Positions 44,270-55,865 of a stretch of DNA of 64,000 bases are shown piece after piece (position 1 is the stretch's first letter; the number at the start of each line of letters is the position of its first letter). A program made the position numbers and the translations under genes. The stretch comes from Emydura subglobosa. Its lineage: Eukaryota; Chordata; Testudines; Chelidae. The stretch is taken from positions 552,787-616,786 of the forward strand of contig ML680005.1 of assembly GCA_007922225.1 (NCBI GenBank), read 5' to 3'. The notes beneath the pieces were generated by a model. That model ran no database searches and had not been told where the DNA came from. It saw nothing but the letters and a program-made list of their open reading frames with translations.

Positions 44270-44630
44270 GGAAGAAGCCTTACTGGTTTTGGTTTTAGAG
44301 ACTACCTGGATTGTTCCTGTGTCTTTCTGCACAGGTAAACTGCCTGCATATTTTGCTCTTCTGCTAAGAAAAACGCTATAGGATGGATCAAGTGTTTTAT
44401 GCACCACCACCGCCACACTTTCCTTGCTGCCAAGGATAGGGGTTCTGAGCATGCTTGCCCTTGTCACTGTGTGTAGTACATGGCCATGTTGTCTGTCAAA
44501 ATCTGTACTACTTGCAGCTATTGCAGGAATGGAAGAAAGGCCTTGAGGGCCCACATTACTGCGCTGAGCTCTAAGGTAATATGGAGCTTGGTTTCCCGGT
44601 TGTTTCATGGGCTATCTACTTCAAGAGGTA
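44270..44630 (-). pseudogene. DIRS RNase H relic
   Basis: Reading the minus strand in shifting frames gives HITLELSAVMWALKAFLPFL, then VQILTDNMAMYY and, later, KVWRWCIKHLIHPIAFFLA. This is the RNase H order HINxxELxAVxxAL ... LTDNTxxxxY ... W.WC. Frame changes mark it as dead. It lies upstream, on the minus strand, of the recombinase relic at 43130-43480, as expected for one DIRS element. Confidence 0.5.
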
Positions 44631-44659
44631 CTCTAGCCAAGACTGGATGCATTGTTTGT

Positions 44660-44925
44660 AAGAGGACAGAATAAAGGAATCAATATGAAATAGGCTAAGG
44701 AGGTGGTATTAGCTTTGTATATCATAGTAGTGAGATCATAACCGGATACTATGTTCAGTTTTGGTGTCCGCACTTCCAAAAGGATTTTGACAACTTTGAA
44801 AGGGTTAAGAGAAGAGCTACAAGAATGATTCACAGTTTGGAAAATCTGCCTTGTAATGAGAGGCTAAAGAAGATCAATCTATTTAGTTTACTTAAGAGAA
44901 GATTAAGGGGCCTGTTCTGCAGAGC
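44660..44925 (+). repeat. Old CR1-like LINE fragment
   Basis: 'actatgttcagttttggtgt', 'gttaagagaagagctacaag' and 'agaagatcaatctatttagt' correspond to the CVQFW, VQRRATR and KLNLFSL blocks of CR1 ORF2. Confidence 0.65.
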
Positions 44926-44965
44926 CCACCTGGGAGAAAAAGGGGAAAGGGCAGTTTACCGCAGG

Positions 44966-45195
44966 CCTTTCATTTGAGAGGTCCCCCAACCAAGCAGCAT
45001 CATGACTTGGCACAAACTTGAGTGATGCTGCGACCCCACAGGCCAGTTCTCAATGCCACTCACTCAAATTTGGTCAGGCCGCTCCTTTGTCATGACTGAG
45101 GGGTGGTCAGCCAAACCTGAGTGGCTCTGTGACTCCTATGTAACAGGTTGCAACTCCCAGAGCAGGCAGCAAGAACCAGCCCCATGGGACAGGAG
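44966..45195. repeat. Dispersed repeat, copy 1
   Basis: It aligns with 57535-57760. Shared segments include 'caatgccactcactc', 'cctttgtcatga', 'ggctctgtgactcctatgta' and 'ccagccccatgggacaggag'. Class unknown. Confidence 0.5.
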
Positions 45196-45200
45196 CCACC

Positions 45201-45785
45201 TGTGATGAAGTGGGAATTTTCTTAACGTTTTGCATGAATACTGTGTGTGCTTCAGTTTCCCTGTATATTGCACAAGTATCTAGGTGGTGGGATAAGGATG
45301 TGTGATTGTTGCAGAGACCCTAGAGGGCAGGTGTGACTGCCCTCTAGTTCCCTGGGCCTAGACAATAGCTGGACACTCTGTATCCTGGCAACTGATGGCC
45401 ACGGCCCGTCCTCTGCAAGAGCCAGCCAGTGGCTGCGACAAGTTGGAGAAAGGAGAGAGGTGGCGGCCAAGTGATCTGTTTGCCTGGGAAAGAGACAAAG
45501 GATGGAGAAGGGGCAACTGGGCTTACTAAGGGTGGGCTGCTGAAGACAAGTGAGTCTCCAGGATTTGGACTCAGGGGGAGAGCCCAAGATAGACTTTGCT
45601 GAATGTTCCTACTTCCTGTGCTAACAAGATTTGTTCTAGGCTGTGTTCCAGACGACTAATAAACCCTCCTGTTTTCCAAGCTGGCTGAGAGTCACTGCGG
45701 ACTGGGAAGTTGGGAGTGCACACCCTTTGGGGTGTGTGTAAGGTTTCTCCAGGTGTCCTACCCAGGTGGACTCAATGCAGAGATC
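45201..45785 (+). repeat. Retroviral-type LTR, 3'-truncated
   Basis: It starts TGTGATGAAGTGGG and contains 'gcttcagtttccctgt', 'tatctaggtggtgggataag' and a polyadenylation signal (AATAAA, 45658-45663) followed by 'ctggctgagagtcactg'. It is the same family as the inverted LTR at 19938-21713. The U5 end appears cut near 45785. No internal genes accompany it. Confidence 0.6.
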
Positions 45786-47278
45786 AGAGCCTACATTCAG
45801 ACATGCTCCAACAAATGAGGGGCATAAATAGACAAAAGGAGAAAAGAAGACAAGAAAAACAAAGTCGTAATAAAATCCCTCAGTGATTCAATGAGGCCGG
45901 TACACATATTGATGGTTCCGTTACACTTTGCTTCTGTTTTTAGAAAAGATTAAATGTATTTCTTGTAGATGATGTGTCAGAAATAAGTTTACAGAAGGGA
46001 TTTAGCTGCCTGGAAAGAGAAAGCCAGTCAACACAGTTACAGAGAGCATTCCATGCATCGGGATAGCACGGAAGAAGGCACAGTGGATTGAGTGGGAGAA
46101 GGAATTTAAGCTAGAGTCACTGGAAAAGAGGAGGAGGTAGGAAGGGATGCAAAGTGAGACAAGTTCAGAGATACGAAGTTAGGAGGTGATTCCGGGTCTT
46201 AAAAGCAAGAACAAGTAACTTAAATTTGATAAACTGGGCCATAGGGAGCCCGTGGATGGATTCAAACGAGGAGTGAGATGGTCAAAACTATATATGAAGA
46301 ATAAGGTTTTGTTAGCAGCATTTTGGATAGACTGGAAGGGGGCAAGACCATAACCAGACTGGAGGGAAGAGGGTTTTAGCAGTGAAAGCAGAAGATAACG
46401 AGGACATCAACAAGATAGTAAGATACTGGGATGGAAAAGAGGGTGCGGATTTTTAAAAAATATTGTGGAGGAAGAAGAAACAGGATTTAGTAACTTCCTG
46501 GATATGGAGAATAAGCAATGTCTGAACAAAATCATTTGAGCACTTGTAACTAATTAAGTTTCACGCATGCACGGATTAATTTTGTTGTCCTGGTTTCTTA
46601 TTGTTCTAAACTTTTGAAACAGACCACCAAAGCCGCACAGAGGTTTTGGGGGCCCAAAGCAAAATCGGAAATTGAGGCCCTGCACCGTTCCAAAAAAAAT
46701 TACTGCTGAGGGGAGACCTGAAGTGGTGTGGGTGGAGAGCATGCCTGCCTTGCACCCAGCCTGCAGTGGTGGTATCACAGGTGCACAGGTGCAGTGCTCT
46801 GGAACTGCTCTGGAACTGAATGAAGTTCAGACAAGAAGTTCTCATGGTGTGTCTCCCCTCAGGGCACACTCTCATTAGGGCAAGCTTCCTTGGCTTCAGT
46901 GCCTCGAGTCTGACCTTGGAGCATTCAGCACCCCTGTTCACACCGTGAGCTACAACTGGCTCCATGCTAGGGTTCACTTGCATGGAACCAGTTGCAGGAC
47001 TGGTCCCTTAGATTGTAACCCCAGCAGGACAGGAGCCTCACCTTTAAAAGTTTATCTAAAATTCCTACCATAATCATATGCTCTAAAATAACAGCAATGA
47101 GATTTAAAAAACAAGTCATGTCTGAATTTCCTATCTTCAGCTTCTGAGTTCACTGTGCAAAATTTCTCATCAAAACAGCTGAGGAGGAATATTTGTATGC
47201 ATGCAAAATAGCTAAAAAGCTAAAATAAGGATCGATTGCCAGAGGTGATGAGCACCTAAATATTTAGAGTCAATGGGA
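45786..47278. other. Intergenic with old unassigned repeats
   Basis: At 46020-46330 a purine-rich sequence ('ggagcccgtggatggattca', 'gtgagatggtcaaaac', 'gcagcattttggatagactg') looks like an ancient dispersed repeat. At 46611-46990 'ggttttgggggcccaaagc' may be part of a DNA element. No gene is visible. Confidence 0.35.
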
Positions 47279-47345
47279 GAAATCCTGCCCCTATTGAAAT
47301 CAGCTCAGTATCACTGACTTCATTAGGGCCAGGATTTCACAGCAG
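47279..47345. repeat. Imperfect hairpin (ancient MITE)
   Basis: 'gaaatcctgcccctattga' is the near-inverse of 'tcattagggccaggatttc'. The layout matches a very common amniote palindromic repeat containing 'tcaatggg'. Confidence 0.55.
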
Positions 47346-48165
47346 GAGAGGTGCAAGTATCCAGAATCTCTGAAAGTAAGGCTCTTAATTTACAAGCATC
47401 TTGAAAATGATGTTCTGCTCCAAAACATAGTTTTGCAAAAATGACGCTTTCTTACAGCACAGATCTGCTTTCTTTGGGCTGGGGACACACCAGTTGACTT
47501 TAGTAACTAAAATAATGTTTTACTATGTTTTTTCTGAGGTTAGCTCTGCAAAGCCTGCCCAGCTAAGCCAGTGGGGTCTATTGCTCCTTTGGACCATCAA
47601 CAGAATGGTTACGGAAGTGTAACTGAAATCAAGGGAATTTCTATATCTGTCACTGAGCACCACATCTGTATTACAGGAGGTGATGCACAAGAGGGAAGAG
47701 TCCTGCGTGGCTTCCACCTGCTGACATCCCACTGTCAAGGAAGTCTCTCTCTTCAGGTTAATAAGCTCAGCTGGTTTTCCTGTGCAAATCCTAGAATGGT
47801 CCAAAGAAAATTGCAAATATACCAATAGTTCCTGGCCAGCAACACCCGTACAGGCTATCTGTATCTTGACTTTTTGTCCTGGGATGGGGTGGGGTGATCG
47901 AGATCTTGTGGCTATGGTCTGTCAGTTAATTACATCTTAGTTAAATAACTTCGTTGCAGGTAATACATAGTTTGACTCTAGACGGTATTTTTACCTCCTG
48001 ACTCTACTAATCTGGGCTCTCTTGGCCTAGAAGCTTTTTCTTTACTTAATTATTCTGAGCTAAATACATTAAGTAACACTGATCCCTGGTGTGACTCTGT
48101 GGCCCAGTCTCTCTCCTCCTTTATTTCTGCACTGACATGTCTCTATCTCCCATTCCCTTAGACCC

Positions 48166-48230
48166 TCCAAGGTATTTAGGCACTGACAGGTACTGAAGTC
48201 AATGGGAGTTAGGTGCCTAAATACCTTGGA
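48166..48230. repeat. Perfect 18-bp hairpin (ancient MITE)
   Basis: Arm tccaaggtatttaggcac (48166-48183) is exactly complementary to gtgcctaaataccttgga (48213-48230) across a 29-base loop. A degenerate relative is at 57892-57960. Confidence 0.75.
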
Positions 48231-48741
48231 AGATCTGGCCTTAGTCACTAAAACGTATTGCTAATTGTTTTCAGAAGTGGCCACTAATTTTGAGTGCCTC
48301 CGTTTCTGGGACAATTTGAGCTGGTGCCATGGTAACAGAGCTTCGGCTGGGCTTTGATTGTAGCTGGAAAAATCTCAATGACTTAACACCCAGCAACCTA
48401 GTGCTTGCTTCTCAGACGTGCTGGTGCCTCCTGCCCCACCGACGTCGGCGGGAGCAGCCGCTGCTCGGCAGCTCCGGCACGTCCGTCCACCCCAACCAGC
48501 CCCGCAGCGCAGGGCTCCCCACCTCCTCCCACGAGCCTGGCCTGAGACCCAGCAGCAGGGCCAAGGGCAGGGCCCATCAGCTGCCGGCGGGCTGTCCCTG
48601 CCCCTCAGGCACTGGGGAAGGAGGGCTGGCTGCCCCTCAGCAATCGAGGGAAGAACCCCCCAGCGCCCAGCCGCCCACCGCCAGGCCTGAGGGGAGAAGT
48701 GGCCACTTCCCCCCCACCCCTTTGTTACCTCAGACTGGCGG

Positions 48742-49030
48742 CAGAGGGGCTCTCCCTGCCCCTCACTCACCTCAGCACCCCGGGGCGGGGCGCTCAGCTC
48801 TCCCTGCCCCTCCCCCTCACTCGCCTCAGCACCCCGGGGTGGGGGGCTCAGCTCTCCCTGCCCCTCCCCCTCACTCGCCTCAGCACCCTGGGGCGGGGCG
48901 CTCAGCTCTCCCTGCCCCTCACTCGCCTCAGCACCCCGGGGTGAGGCACTCAGCTCTCCCTGCCCCTCACTCACCTCAGCACCGCGGGGCGGGCGGCTCG
49001 GCTCTTCCTGCCCCTCCCCCTCACTCTCCC
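48742..49030. repeat. 48/54-bp minisatellite
   Basis: Six units of the type 'ctctccctgcccct...cactcgcctcagcacc...gggg' begin at 48750, 48798, 48852, 48906, 48954 and 49002, spaced 48, 54, 54, 48 and 48 bp. The two unit sizes differ by one extra 'ctcccc'-like hexamer. All are multiples of three, so both strands remain open for more than 260 codons. It lies in a locally CpG-rich stretch (about 48410-49070). Confidence 0.85.
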
Positions 49031-51055
49031 AAGCAGGCGGGGGTGGGGGTGTCTCTTTCTGACGAGTCCTGTTCATCTTCAACACGTCTCTCCTCCTCCA
49101 TTCGGCCTGCCTTGGGCTGAGGTAACCATCCACCATGTGCTCCACGCTCCGCTCTGTGGGGGACCTGCCTCCAGCTGCAGAGGCTTCATACCTCACTCCC
49201 CGGGCAGTAGCCACGTGTGCTAGCGGGGCAGGCCTGCTCACATCCCTGCGGGCCCAGGATGCTTCAAGGCAGTCACTTGGGACTTGCTGCTACCTGTGCA
49301 GCTGGGTGCCCGATGCAAGGAGGTCCCGGAGAGGGAGCGGGAGGGAGTGGGAAGTGAGCCAAGAGCCTGGCCTTGGGTCAGGACCATGGTGTGCCCAGGA
49401 ACATCTTAGTGCCAGTGGCCCGGGCTGCTAAGGGATGCAGAGGGGTTACAGCGATCTGCTAGGACTAGTGTCTACATCCTAGCTCACCACAGAGTAGTGT
49501 GTGCATCTCAAATCAAAGCAGGTGTCCCACCGCTCATCAATATCACTGTGAAACACGGGTACGGCTATTGTGTAAGGAGTTCTCCACAGTGAAAACAACG
49601 TTCTTAAATTCTGTGTCTAGGGACTGGTCATCAGCAAAGGTGGAAAACAAGTGTTCTGTCAGACAAGCACTATTTATCTAGCGGGCTGTTCACATGTAAG
49701 CGAAGCACTGTCTGGTTCTCCCCGGTCTGCTCCGAATGCTAATGAAGGGTTGTGAAAATGTCACCAGGGGAGAGTCACAGGCAGAAGTACAGGGCTGAGG
49801 TGGAGGGGGGACCCTATCTTGAGGTGCACATCAAAGGTTTGCTCCAATCTATTTGGGGCACAAAGACGACACCTTGTCGTCCTCCGCGTGGGAAGGAAAC
49901 AGACGTGTCTGCTTCATGGAAGAGGCCTTTGGGCAGGCGTGGCTGAAAACACTGGAGAGAATTGGGGGTGAAATAAGCTTCATTAGCGGAGGGTCACTTG
50001 TCAGTGAAGGTTAGTCTCTAGAAAGTGTGGGATGGTTGGTTTGATATGTAACCATTTGGGTCCAATATTCTTACGCATTGGCACCTGACTCTCGACTCTG
50101 ATAAACCTACTCTTGTTTTCAATATCCGTAGATCAAAATGCTCTGAGTTCAGCTGGCCCTGAGCCACTCTCACAGGCTGGTGTGTGCTGTTCTTTGGGAG
50201 CAGCCAGCCTGGCATTCTGAGAGGGGTCAGTGGATCAGGGCTGGATGCTGCAGGGTTGTAGTCAAGTTCCAGGCTGGAGCCAACCCCACAAATCAGAATC
50301 CAAGTGGGGTTTCAGGGTCTGGGTCAGAAGGCGAGGTCCAAATCAAGCCAACGTCAAAGCCAGGAGTTCAAGAGCAGGGACAATCATAGCGACTACAGAA
50401 CAGCCACACTTTTGCCTGTAGACTTCCTATAACGCCCTTTGGTTTATATAGGGCAGGGAGCCAGTCAGGAGCCATGAGGCTACTCCTGTTGGATCACTTG
50501 CGGTGGGACTTTCCATGGTCTGTGGCTGCAGTAGATCATGGGTAGTGGAGCACAAGCTGGCTATTGCTGCTAGTGGATGGTAGCATGGAGGTGTTTGTTG
50601 CCTAGCAGCTTGGTAGTTCCACATTTGAGACCTGCTGGTCCTTACAGTCTGACCCAGTATGGCAGTTCTCATAGCCACATCCTTACTTTCCCTGCCCAAA
50701 GTTTCTCTGTGTGTTTTCCTGTGACCCACTCAGCATCTGTGCAGAGTTTTCAAAAAGGCTAGCATCAAGATGGCATCTTTGTTCTGCTCAGTAAACTTTC
50801 CACTTCCCACTTCCCTCAAAGGAGGAGGGTGAGGGTTTTCCCTAGGCCTGAGCTCACCCATTGTTCCAATCTGTCATTACCTGAATAGGGTCATTGAGTT
50901 CTTGGCCCTCCATTGTATCTGGTCTTGGAGGATGGCGGGGCTCCCCTCCTACCCATGGTAGATACACATAGCTGCAGGGTCATTCACGATACAGCAGTTT
51001 TCATAGTAACCCTTTCATAACATCACCCAGAATTCATAAATTGTACAAACAGATG
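49031..51055. other. Intergenic, nothing recognised
   Basis: Apart from a short piece 'ctgacccagtatggcagttc' near 50650, which matches the CR1 3' tail, I see no gene or repeat. Confidence 0.4.
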
Positions 51056-51482
51056 CCCCCGCCCTCAAACTGTAACTTGATCACATTCATAATGAGCAAG
51101 CTGAATAAAGTCCAAACCAGTAATATAAATACTTGGTACTATAATAGGGCCAATACCACAAAGCCAAAAACAGTTATGTGCCAAATCTATTGGGAGGAAG
51201 AATTTAATCAGAAAAATGTGAATGTTAATTGGGAATATTTTAAGAACATCTTACTAGATGCCCAGAAAGCCAGAATCAAGAAAGAAGGCTGTACTGGTTA
51301 ATACAACTGACCTGGTTTAGAGGGCAAATGAAGGCAGCTATAAAAAATCATCTATAACAAATGGAAGCATATAGGAACAGAATCAGAAAGGCTAAAGCAC
51401 AAAATGAGTTATACCTAGCAAGGGACATCAAATGCAATAAGCAGAGGTTCTTTAAATGCTTTAGGAGCAAAAGGAAGACTAA
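51056..51482 (+). repeat. CR1-like LINE, 5' part of a split copy
   Basis: It encodes traces of the linker between endonuclease and reverse transcriptase: RIRKAKAQNELYLARDIKC and QRFFKCFRSKRKTK. It is colinear with 38030-38140. It stops at a Harbinger-type MITE and resumes at 52139. Confidence 0.7.
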
Positions 51483-52138
51483 GGGCTGGTCTAAACTATA
51501 CAGAGTTTTGTTGACAAAAGCAGCTTTTGTCGACAGAACAGTGGAGGTGTACACACTGAAATGCTCTTCCCACCGATGTAACTCCCCTGCTCTGCCGACA
51601 TAATAAAACCACCTCAACAAGCGTCTAGGACTTATGTTGGTGTAGTTAGGGCAATGCAGTGTCCATGTAGACACTGCCTTCCTTACATGAACTGTTGGCT
51701 GTCATTGAAATTGACAAGAAAACCTGGCAGCTAGAGCCCAGCTGCCCCTTGGTCCCCTGGAGAACTGAGTGACTGGACCCCGCTTTAGGCTGGGAGTGGG
51801 GCAAGAAGCTCGGGCAGCTGGACCCCGCTCCCAGCAGGAAATGGGGAGGGGAGAAGCCCAGGTGGCTTCTCCGCCTGCTCCCCACTGGGAGCCAGGGCAG
51901 CCCTATCAATTTCACAGTTGAGCTGAAATTGACAAGGCTACCCAGCTAGGACAGGGAGTGGGCGCAGGGACAGGGGTGAGACGCTGGCCCAGTGTCTTAG
52001 GTCAGTGGAAGTGCTCCTGGTGAGGACGCGCACCACCAACCTAAGGAGGTAATGTGGAAATCAGCCACTGCAGTAATTAATGCAGTGGCTCTAAGTCAAC
52101 CTAACATATGTCGACTTATCTTTGTAATGTAGACAAGG
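51483..52138. mobile_element. Harbinger-type MITE with TAA duplication
   Basis: A 656-bp insertion with ends GGGCTGGTCTAAAC and, reading inward from the right on the other strand, CCTTGTCTACATTAC. It is flanked by TAA on both sides (51480-51482, 52139-52141), the classic 3-bp PIF/Harbinger target. Without it, the LINE on either side is continuous. It has no coding capacity. Confidence 0.8.
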
Positions 52139-52790
52139 TAAATGTAGATCCTCTACTTAGTGGTGTAGGAGAACTAATGACTGATGATACGAAGAAAGCA
52201 GAGGTGTTTACTTCAGTCTTCACTAAAAAGGTTAATGATGACCAGATAGTCAACACAATTAATATTAACAAGGGGGAAGGAATGCAAGCCAAAATAGGAA
52301 AGAACAAGTTAAAGACTAGATAAATTACATGTATTCAAGTCAGCGGGTCCTGATGAAATACATCCTAGGGTGCTTAAAGAACTAGCTAAAGCAATTGCAG
52401 GACCATTTACAATTGTCTTTGAGAACTCCTGGAGGACAGGTGAGGACCCAGAAGACAGGACAAGGGCAAACATAGAACTTACTTTAAAAAATGGGAACGA
52501 AGAGGACCCAGGGAATTATAGACCAGTCAGCCTAACTTAGATACCTGGAAAGATACTGAAATAAATTATTAAACACCTGGAGGAAATTGTAAGCACCTGG
52601 AGGAAAATGGGGTTCTAAAGAATATACAGCATGGATTTGCCAAGAACAAAGCAGGCCAAACCAACCTAATTTCCTTCTTTGACAGGGTTACTGGCCTAGT
52701 GGATGGGGGAAAGGCCATAGATGTGATATATCTTGACTATAATAAGGCTTCTGACAGAGTCCCACATGACAGTCTCATAAGCAAACTAGG
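52139..52790 (+). repeat. CR1-like LINE, 3' part of a split copy
   Basis: It resumes with 'aatgtagatcctctacttag' and proceeds through reverse-transcriptase coding traces: 'gggaattatagaccagtcag' (NYRPVS), 'cagcatggatttgccaagaa' (QHGFAKN) and 'tatcttgactataataaggc' (YLDYNKA). It ends at 52790, before the catalytic motif. Sister to 38130-38800. Confidence 0.75.
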
Positions 52791-52791
52791 G

Positions 52792-53606
52792 CACAGGTCC
52801 TGGCTTTTGGTTTTGCTGGGGGGTGCCCTACCCTACCCCTCCCTGAAGATCCACCCCCACTCCACCCCCGAGGCCCTGGGTGGCCAGGGGTCGGGTCAGA
52901 TGTCCTCCCTGACATGGCTTCTCCAGTCAGCCGGCAGTGGGGGGGCTTGCTGCTTTTGTCCCTGCCCACTCAAATTCTGCCGGGAGGACCAGGGGTTGGG
53001 TCAGGTAGTATCCCACTGACATGTGGCTCCCCCAGCCAGATGGTGGTAGTGGTGGGGCTTTTGCCCCTGCCTGCCCACCCAGCTTCTGCCTGGGCTCCTG
53101 GCCAGCTGGAGCCACCATTGCCCCTAGCCACCCACCCAGCCTTCCTGGCTGTCCCAGGAGGAAGTCAGGACTCACCTGTTGCCTGGGCTTGGAGACTCAG
53201 AGTCAGACTCATAGCCTGGCTGGGAGGGGGAGCTGCTGCAGACACACAGTCGAGGTCACTCACCATCTGGTGCCCGCACAGAATAGATGCATTAGCAATG
53301 GAGGAGGGAGGAGGCACTGCAGGAGGGGTGGCCCCAGCAGGTGAGTGAGCAACTCAGCAACTGGGGCTGAACACAGACCCAGCCCAGCCAGGGCCAGTGT
53401 CCCTTGACCAGTCACATGCCCTGTCCCTCCCTATCCCTACAGCTTTTGTTTCGTTTTGTTACATGGCCCTGGAATGGAGCAGCTCCGCAGGAAATCCAGG
53501 ACAAATGCTGTCCCAGAGTCATTCAGCTCAGGACTGGGACTTGAACTCTGCTTTTCAGGACTGTCCTGCCCATGTTGGGACAGGTGGTCACCCTAGATTG
53601 GGGGCA
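52792..53606. repeat. GC-rich unassigned element with hAT-like right end
   Basis: The right edge 'gacaggtggtcaccctag' is the inverse of the 'agggtgaccata'-type end of the hAT family at 18214. The left part is C/G-rich ('ggggggtgccctaccctacc') with a 140-bp internal echo ('gggggcttgctgcttttgtc' and 'ggggcttttgcccctgcctg'). Open frames here have no recognisable features. Confidence 0.4.
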
Positions 53607-53670
53607 GGACTCGAACGACAAGCCCCTCAAGGCCCTGTGAGGGGATGAGCGCGCATGTGTGTAGAATGCA

Positions 53671-53787
53671 ACTACAGGGCCCAAAATGCTCTGCACTCTG
53701 TGTGTGTGCGTGGGGAGAGGACTGGAACTGCACGCCCCACAATGCCCTGCGCTCTGTGTGTGTGCGTGGGGAGAGGACTGGGACCAG
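53671..53787 (+). repeat. ZNF143-motif minisatellite, outer part
   Basis: Two or three units start at about 53671, 53726 and 53777. The first two carry the core 'ctac...cccaaaatgctctgc' and 'ccccacaatgccctgcgctc', with GT-rich spacers 'tgtgtgtgcgtggggagagg'. The CR1 at 53788 cuts the array. Confidence 0.7.
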
Positions 53788-55380
53788 GGCCCTCAGTGCT
53801 GAAGGAACAGGTTCAAGACCATTTAGAAAGGCTGGACAGGCACAAGGCCATGGGGCCGGATGCAATGCATCCAAGGGTGCTGAGGCAGTTGGCTGATGGG
53901 ATTGCAGAGCCATTGGCTATTATCTTTGAAAACTTGTGGTGATTGGGGGAGGTCCCAGGCAATTGGAAAAAGGCAAATATAGTGCCCAGCTTCAAAAAAG
54001 GGAAGGAGGACAATCCAGGGAACTACAGACCAGTCAGCCTCACCTCAGTCCCTGGAAAAATCATGGAGCAGGTCCTCAAGGAATCCATTTTGAAGCACCT
54101 GGAAGAGAGGAAGGTGATCAGAAGCAGTCAACATGGATTCACCAAGGGCAAATCATGCCTGACCAACCTGATTGCCTTCTATGAAGAAGTGACTGGCTGT
54201 GTGGATGTGGGGAAAAGCAGTGGATGTGATATACCTTGACTTTAGCAAAGCTTTTGTTACAGGCTCCCACAATTTTCTCGCCAGCAAGATACAGAAGTAT
54301 GGAGTTGGATGACTAGACTATAAGGTGGACAGAAAGCTGGCTAGATCATCAGACTCAATAGGTAGTGATCAACAGATCAATGTCTAGTTGGTAGCGGGTA
54401 ACAAGCGGAGTGCCCCAGAGGTCGGTCTTGGGGCTGGTTTTGTTCAACATCTTCATTAATGATCTGGAGAATGGGGTAGATTGCACCCTCAGCAAGTTTA
54501 CAGATGTCACTAAGATGAGGGAAGTGGCAGATATGCTGGAGGTTAGGGATAGGATACTGAGTGTCCTAGACAAATTAGAGGATTGGGCTAAAAGAAATCT
54601 GATGAGGTTCAGCAAGGACAAATGCAGAGTCCTGCACTTAGGACAGAGGAATCCCATGCACAGCTATAGAATGGGGACCGACGGGCTAGACAGCAGTTCT
54701 GCAGAAAAGGACCTGGGGGCTACAGTGGACAAGAAGCTGGATATGAGTCAGCAGTGTGCCCTGGTTGCCAAGAAGGCTAATAGCATATTGGGCTGCATTA
54801 GGAGGGGCATTGCCAGCAGACCGAGGGAAGTGATTATTCCCCTCTATTCGGCATTGGTGAGGCCACATTTGGAATATTGTGTCCAGTTTTGGGCCCCCCA
54901 CTACTGAAAGGATGTGGACAAATTGGAGAGAGTCCAGCAGAGGGCAATGAAAATGATGAGGGGGCTGGAGCACAAGACTTATGAGGAGAGGCTAAGGAAA
55001 CTGGGCTTGTTTAGTCTGCAGAAGAGAAGAATGAGGGGGGATTTGATAGCGGCCTTTAACTACCTGAAAGGGGGTTCCAGGGAGGATGGAGCTAGGCTGT
55101 TCTCGGTGGTGGCAGATGACAGAACAAGGAGCAACGGTCTCAAGTTGCAGTGGGGAAGGTCTAGGTTGGACATTAGGAAAAAGTTTTTCACTAGGAGGGT
55201 GGTGAAGTACTCGAATAGGTTACCTACGGAGCTGGTGGAATCTCCGTCCTTAGAAGTTTTTAAGGCCTGGCTTGACAAAGCCCTGGCTGGGATGATTTAG
55301 CTGAGGTTGGTCCTGCTGTGAGCAGGGGGCTGGAGTAGATGTGACCTCCTGAGGTCCCTGCCAACCCTATGATTCTATGA
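53788..55380 (+). mobile_element. CR1 LINE inserted in the minisatellite
   Basis: A plus-strand 1.6-kb CR1 beginning within the pre-reverse-transcriptase segment ('[20 protein letters not shown]') and ending with the 3' 'ctatgattctatgat' repeat. Frames 53655-53942, 53943-54239, 54410-54907 and 54914-55300 together cover the reverse transcriptase and C-terminus with frameshifts; the catalytic FADDTKL is mutated to FTDVTKM, so it is inactive. Both flanks are units of the same GT-rich minisatellite, which shows that the array is older than the insertion. Confidence 0.9.
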
Positions 55381-55831
55381 TATGCGCCCCATAATGCTCT
55401 GCGCTGTGTGTGTGTATGTGGGCGGGGGGCGGAGGGGAGGCCTGGAACCATGAGCACATAGTGCCCTGCACATTGTGTGTGTGTGTGTGTGTTGTTGTGT
55501 TATAACCCACTAGTACTAAGAATAATTCCTTGCTAATAATTTAACCCCCTCTTTATTGGATCCATGGACACGCACAGGGAATTTTAGCTGAGGTCCATAG
55601 ACTCATAGACATTAGGGGTGGAAGGGACCTGCCTAAACCAGCAGCTGCCACCGCCACAGTCCCACTGTCAGGTCCAAAGGGAGGTTCGGTTCGGTTCATT
55701 CTCTTAAAGCCAGGTAACAGCACAGGTGGGGAGCTGGGACTACAGGCCCTACAAAGCCGTGTGTGTGTGTGTGTGTGCGTGTGTGTGTGGGTGGGGGGAA
55801 AGGACTACCCGCCCCACACTGCCCTGCGCTC

Positions 55832-55865
<34 letters not shown>

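Noticed and set aside
53640..53900. Host exon suggested by the frames 53645-53942
   Set aside because: The first part is minisatellite translation and the second part is the CR1 pre-reverse-transcriptase region.
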